From: an uncultured bacterium
GTDB taxonomy: Bacteria > Desulfobacterota > Desulfobulbia > Desulfobulbales > Desulfobulbaceae
DNA: 8,866 nt
Reading direction: 5' to 3'
Assembly (NCBI GenBank): GCA_903896915.1
Contig: CAITZN010000239.1
Span: 1 to 8,866 of the forward strand
A program made the position numbers and the translations under genes. A model generated the notes under the pieces. That model saw nothing but the letters and a program-made list of their open reading frames with translations, searched no databases and was not told the origin of the DNA. Of the stretch, positions 6,388-8,866 are shown in pieces (the first letter of the stretch is position 1; each line of letters begins with the position of its first letter).

Positions 6388-7872
6388 ATGGAAGAAGTAC
6401 GCGTTCGCTTTCCCCCCAGCCCCACTGGCTACCTCCATATCGGTGGTGCCAGGACGGCATTGTTCAACTGGCTCTATGCCAAGAAACATAACGGCAAGTT
6501 AATTTTACGGATTGAAGATACCGACGAAGAACGATCCACCCAGGCCTCGATCGACGGCATTCTCGAAGGCCTGCAATGGCTCGGTATTGACTGGGACGAA
6601 GGCCCCTATTTCCAGACCGAATTTGCGGCCGACCACATTACGGCCGCCAACAAACTGCTCGCCTCCGGCCACGCCTACAAATGTTTCTGCACCAAAGAAT
6701 TGCTGGAACAAAAACGCGAAGCAGCCGTCGCCGCCAAACAGGAATTCGGCTACGACGGAACCTGCCGGCACCTGACAGCCGCAGAGGTGCAGGAAAAAGA
6801 ATCTCAAGGCATCCCCTCGGTCATCCGTTTCAAGGTCCCGGTCCGCCACGGCTCGCTGGGTTATGACGACCAGGTACTCGGCTGTATCGAACGTGCTTAC
6901 AGCGATATCGAAGATTTCGTCATTGTCCGTTCCAACGGCAAACCGCTCTACCTGCTGTGCAATGTGGTTGACGATATCCGGGACCGCATCACCCATGTCC
7001 TTCGCGGCCAGGACCACATGAGCAACACCACCCGCCAGGTCCTGCTCTACGAGGCCTTGCAGGCTAAACTTCCCGTGTTTGCCCACATGCCCCTGACCCT
7101 GGATCTCCAAAAACGAAAAATCTCCAAACGCAGCCATGGCGAGGTGGTCGCAGTGCAGTTTTACCGCGACAACGGCTTTATCCCCTGGGCGCTGTGCAAT
7201 TTCCTCTGCTTGCTCGGCTGGAACCCCGGTACCGAACAAGAATTTTTCTCCCGTGAGGAACTGGTCGAGACTTTCAGCTTGTCCCGGATTAGCAGGGTCA
7301 ATTCAGTGTTCAACTTCAAACCGGGCGACCCGAAATTCATTACCGACCCGAAGCTGATCGCCATCAACGAGCACTACCTCCGCACCATGGATCTTGACGA
7401 ACTCGGCACCCTGGTCCGCAAGGAACTGGAAGAGGAAAACCTCTGGAACCCGGCCTATGAAGGGGCCAGGCGTGACTGGTACCTGGCCACTCTGAACATG
7501 ATCCGAGACCGATTCCATACCCTCAAGGATTTCACTACTGGCGGACGCGCCTATTTTTCCGACGAATATGCCATCGATCCTAAACCTCTGGCAAAAAACG
7601 TCCTCAAGTTTCCTGAACTTGCCACCTGGCTGCCCCAACTTGCAGAGCGCTTTGCCACACTCGCTGAGTTCAGCGTCGAAGAAACCGAAAGAGTATCACG
7701 GGAGATGGCCGACGAACTGGCGATCAAGCCCGGTGTCCTTATCAACGGGATGCGGACCGTGCTTACCGGTCAACTGGCCGGCCCCTCGATGTTTGATATC
7801 CTCATGACCCTGAGCCGAGAAAAGGTGGTGGCCCGCTTGAAGCGTATCGATCACCTTTTCGCTGCTGCTTAA
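6388..7872 (+). CDS. gltX: Glutamate-tRNA ligase (GluRS)
   Basis: GltX charges tRNA-Glu with glutamate using ATP in the cytosol. The 494-residue class I synthetase shows [13 protein letters not shown] (8-20, the HIGH-type motif ending HIGG), RIEDTD (41-46) and a KMSKS-type motif KISKR (244-248). Cys99, Cys101, Cys126 and His128 form the CxC...CxH zinc-binding pattern known in E. coli-type GluRS. The C-terminal anticodon-binding domain occupies about the last 170 residues. The ATG at 6388 has AGGAG (6377-6381) 6 nt upstream. glnS follows 25 nt after its stop. Because a GlnRS gene is adjacent, this enzyme is likely discriminating (tRNA-Glu only), but that is inference. G+C content is visibly higher than in the minus-strand genes. 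Confidence 0.97.
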   Translation: MEEVRVRFPPSPTGYLHIGGARTALFNWLYAKKHNGKLILRIEDTDEERSTQASIDGILEGLQWLGIDWDEGPYFQTEFAADHITAANKLLASGHAYKCFCTKELLEQKREAAVAAKQEFGYDGTCRHLTAAEVQEKESQGIPSVIRFKVPVRHGSLGYDDQVLGCIERAYSDIEDFVIVRSNGKPLYLLCNVVDDIRDRITHVLRGQDHMSNTTRQVLLYEALQAKLPVFAHMPLTLDLQKRKISKRSHGEVVAVQFYRDNGFIPWALCNFLCLLGWNPGTEQEFFSREELVETFSLSRISRVNSVFNFKPGDPKFITDPKLIAINEHYLRTMDLDELGTLVRKELEEENLWNPAYEGARRDWYLATLNMIRDRFHTLKDFTTGGRAYFSDEYAIDPKPLAKNVLKFPELATWLPQLAERFATLAEFSVEETERVSREMADELAIKPGVLINGMRTVLTGQLAGPSMFDILMTLSREKVVARLKRIDHLFAAA

Positions 7873-7897
7873 ACTTTTGCCAACGGAATTTCGCCCC

Positions 7898-8866
7898 ATG
7901 ACCTCAGAAAAAGAGATCGCCAGCAAACCCCTTGATTTCATCCGCCAGATTATTGCCGAAGACCTTACTTCCGGAAAACATCAAGCCGTTATCACCCGTT
8001 TTCCGCCCGAGCCAAACGGGTTTCTCCACATAGGCCACGCCAAATCGATCTGCCTCAATTTCGGCATTGCGGTGGAGAACAACGCCTGCTGCCACCTGCG
8101 CTTTGACGACACCAACCCCGGCAAGGAATCAACAGTCTATGTCGAGTCAATCAAACGGGATGTGCAGTGGTTGGGATTTGACTGGGGCCAACACCTCTAC
8201 TACGCCTCTGATTATTTCGATCAACTGCATGATTTTGCAGTTGAACTGATCAAACTGGGCAAGGCCTATGTCTGCCACCTGAGTGGTGACGAGATTCGGG
8301 AATACCGCGGCACCCTGACAGAGCCCGGCAAGGAAAGCCCTTACCGCAACCGCTCGATTTCGGAAAACCTTGCCCTCTTTGCGCAGATGAAAAACGGCGA
8401 ATTGACCGAAGGCACCTGCGTGCTCCGGGCCAAGATCGACATGGCCTCACCCAACATCATCCTGCGCGACCCGGTGATCTACCGCATCATGAAGATCAGC
8501 CATCACCGCACCGGTGACAAATGGTGCATCTACCCGATGTATGATTTCACCCACTGCCTCTCAGATATGCTGGAGAAAATCACCCACAGCCTCTGCACCC
8601 TGGAATTCGAGAACAACCGGGCCCTTTACGACTGGGTGCTGGATACGCTGGCAACCCCCAACCATCCGCGCCAGATCGAATTCGCACGGCTCAACATTAA
8701 CTACACGGTCACCAGTAAACGCAAGCTGCTCCAATTGGTTGACGAAGGCAAGGTCTCCGGCTGGGACGACCCGCGCATGCTGACCATCTCCGGCCTCCGC
8801 CGCCGCGGCTATACTCCGGCCTCGCTCCGCAACTTCTGCGCTACCATTGGTATTGGCAAGCGAGAA
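7898..8866 (+). CDS. glnS: Glutamine-tRNA ligase (GlnRS), 3' end beyond the window
   Basis: GlnS attaches glutamine directly to tRNA-Gln. The frame stays open from ATG 7898 to the window edge (323 codons); E. coli GlnRS has about 550 residues, so the missing part is the anticodon-binding beta-barrel region. The N-terminus matches GlnRS closely: [16 protein letters not shown] (13-28), [18 protein letters not shown] (33-50, HIGH at 44-47), then the segment [11 protein letters not shown]. The KMSKS-type motif is VTSKR (271-275), where E. coli has VMSKR. GWDDPRM and SGLRRRGY follow it as in the family. Initiation context is weak (ACGGA at 7883-7887, 10 nt upstream); an in-frame TTG at 7877 is a less likely start. 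It is probably co-transcribed with gltX 25 nt upstream. Confidence 0.96.
   Translation, partial: MTSEKEIASKPLDFIRQIIAEDLTSGKHQAVITRFPPEPNGFLHIGHAKSICLNFGIAVENNACCHLRFDDTNPGKESTVYVESIKRDVQWLGFDWGQHLYYASDYFDQLHDFAVELIKLGKAYVCHLSGDEIREYRGTLTEPGKESPYRNRSISENLALFAQMKNGELTEGTCVLRAKIDMASPNIILRDPVIYRIMKISHHRTGDKWCIYPMYDFTHCLSDMLEKITHSLCTLEFENNRALYDWVLDTLATPNHPRQIEFARLNINYTVTSKRKLLQLVDEGKVSGWDDPRMLTISGLRRRGYTPASLRNFCATIGIGKRE

Noticed and set aside
6505..7239. Long minus-strand open frame (244 codons) opposite gltX
   Set aside because: It lies wholly inside a confident gltX with all catalytic motifs, and its translation resembles no family I know. G/C-ending codons on the sense strand commonly produce such antisense frames.
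1..8866. CRISPR array, insertion sequence, prophage or attachment site
   Set aside because: No regularly spaced repeats, transposase or integrase-like translations, or duplicated tRNA 3' end were seen. The tRNA-Gln is flanked on both sides by co-directional housekeeping genes with no sign of integration.

Overview
This window is ordinary bacterial core-genome DNA and every gene in it is recognisable. The best taxonomic guess is a Gram-negative anaerobe of the former Deltaproteobacteria (Desulfobacterota, perhaps a Desulfobulbales or Desulfuromonadales relative). That inference rests on the gene order DUF1844 - ispE - tRNA-Gln - prs - rplY - pth - carD, on a CarD-family regulator, and on a GlnRS gene beside a GluRS gene. 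I could not run a search, so the placement is a memory-based inference.

Layout. Positions 1-195 hold no gene I can identify; they contain a small inverted repeat downstream of coaE. Positions 196-6108 carry a dense run of minus-strand genes. In transcription order (right to left) these are a DUF1844 protein, ispE, a tRNA-Gln(UUG) lying inside the gene run, prs, rplY, pth, a ~230-bp gap with a good sigma70-type promoter, then carD, rluD and coaE. I read this as two transcription units, DUF1844-ispE-tRNA-prs-rplY-pth and carD-rluD-coaE. Positions 6109-6387 are a divergent promoter region. From 6388 the plus strand carries gltX, then glnS, which runs off the right edge.

How the genes work together. 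The theme is translation and central precursors: tRNA charging (gltX, glnS, and tRNA-Gln as a GlnRS substrate), rescue of peptidyl-tRNA (pth), ribosome structure and modification (rplY, rluD), PRPP supply (prs), CoA completion (coaE), isoprenoid precursors (ispE) and RNA polymerase control at promoters (carD). The tRNA carries the GlnRS identity features U1-A72, G73 and anticodon UUG, which fits the glnS gene in the same window.

Several genes use non-ATG starts that the Shine-Dalgarno context decides: coaE TTG at 786, overlapping the rluD stop; carD GTG at 2271; rluD GTG at 1754; pth GTG at 3086. I did not find an undescribed multi-gene system. The items most worth a second look are the uridine run directly after the tRNA CCA end, the 9-bp hairpin in the rplY-pth gap before an SD-less pth start, the conserved-Cys N-terminus of the DUF1844 protein, and the composition difference between the minus-strand run and gltX-glnS.
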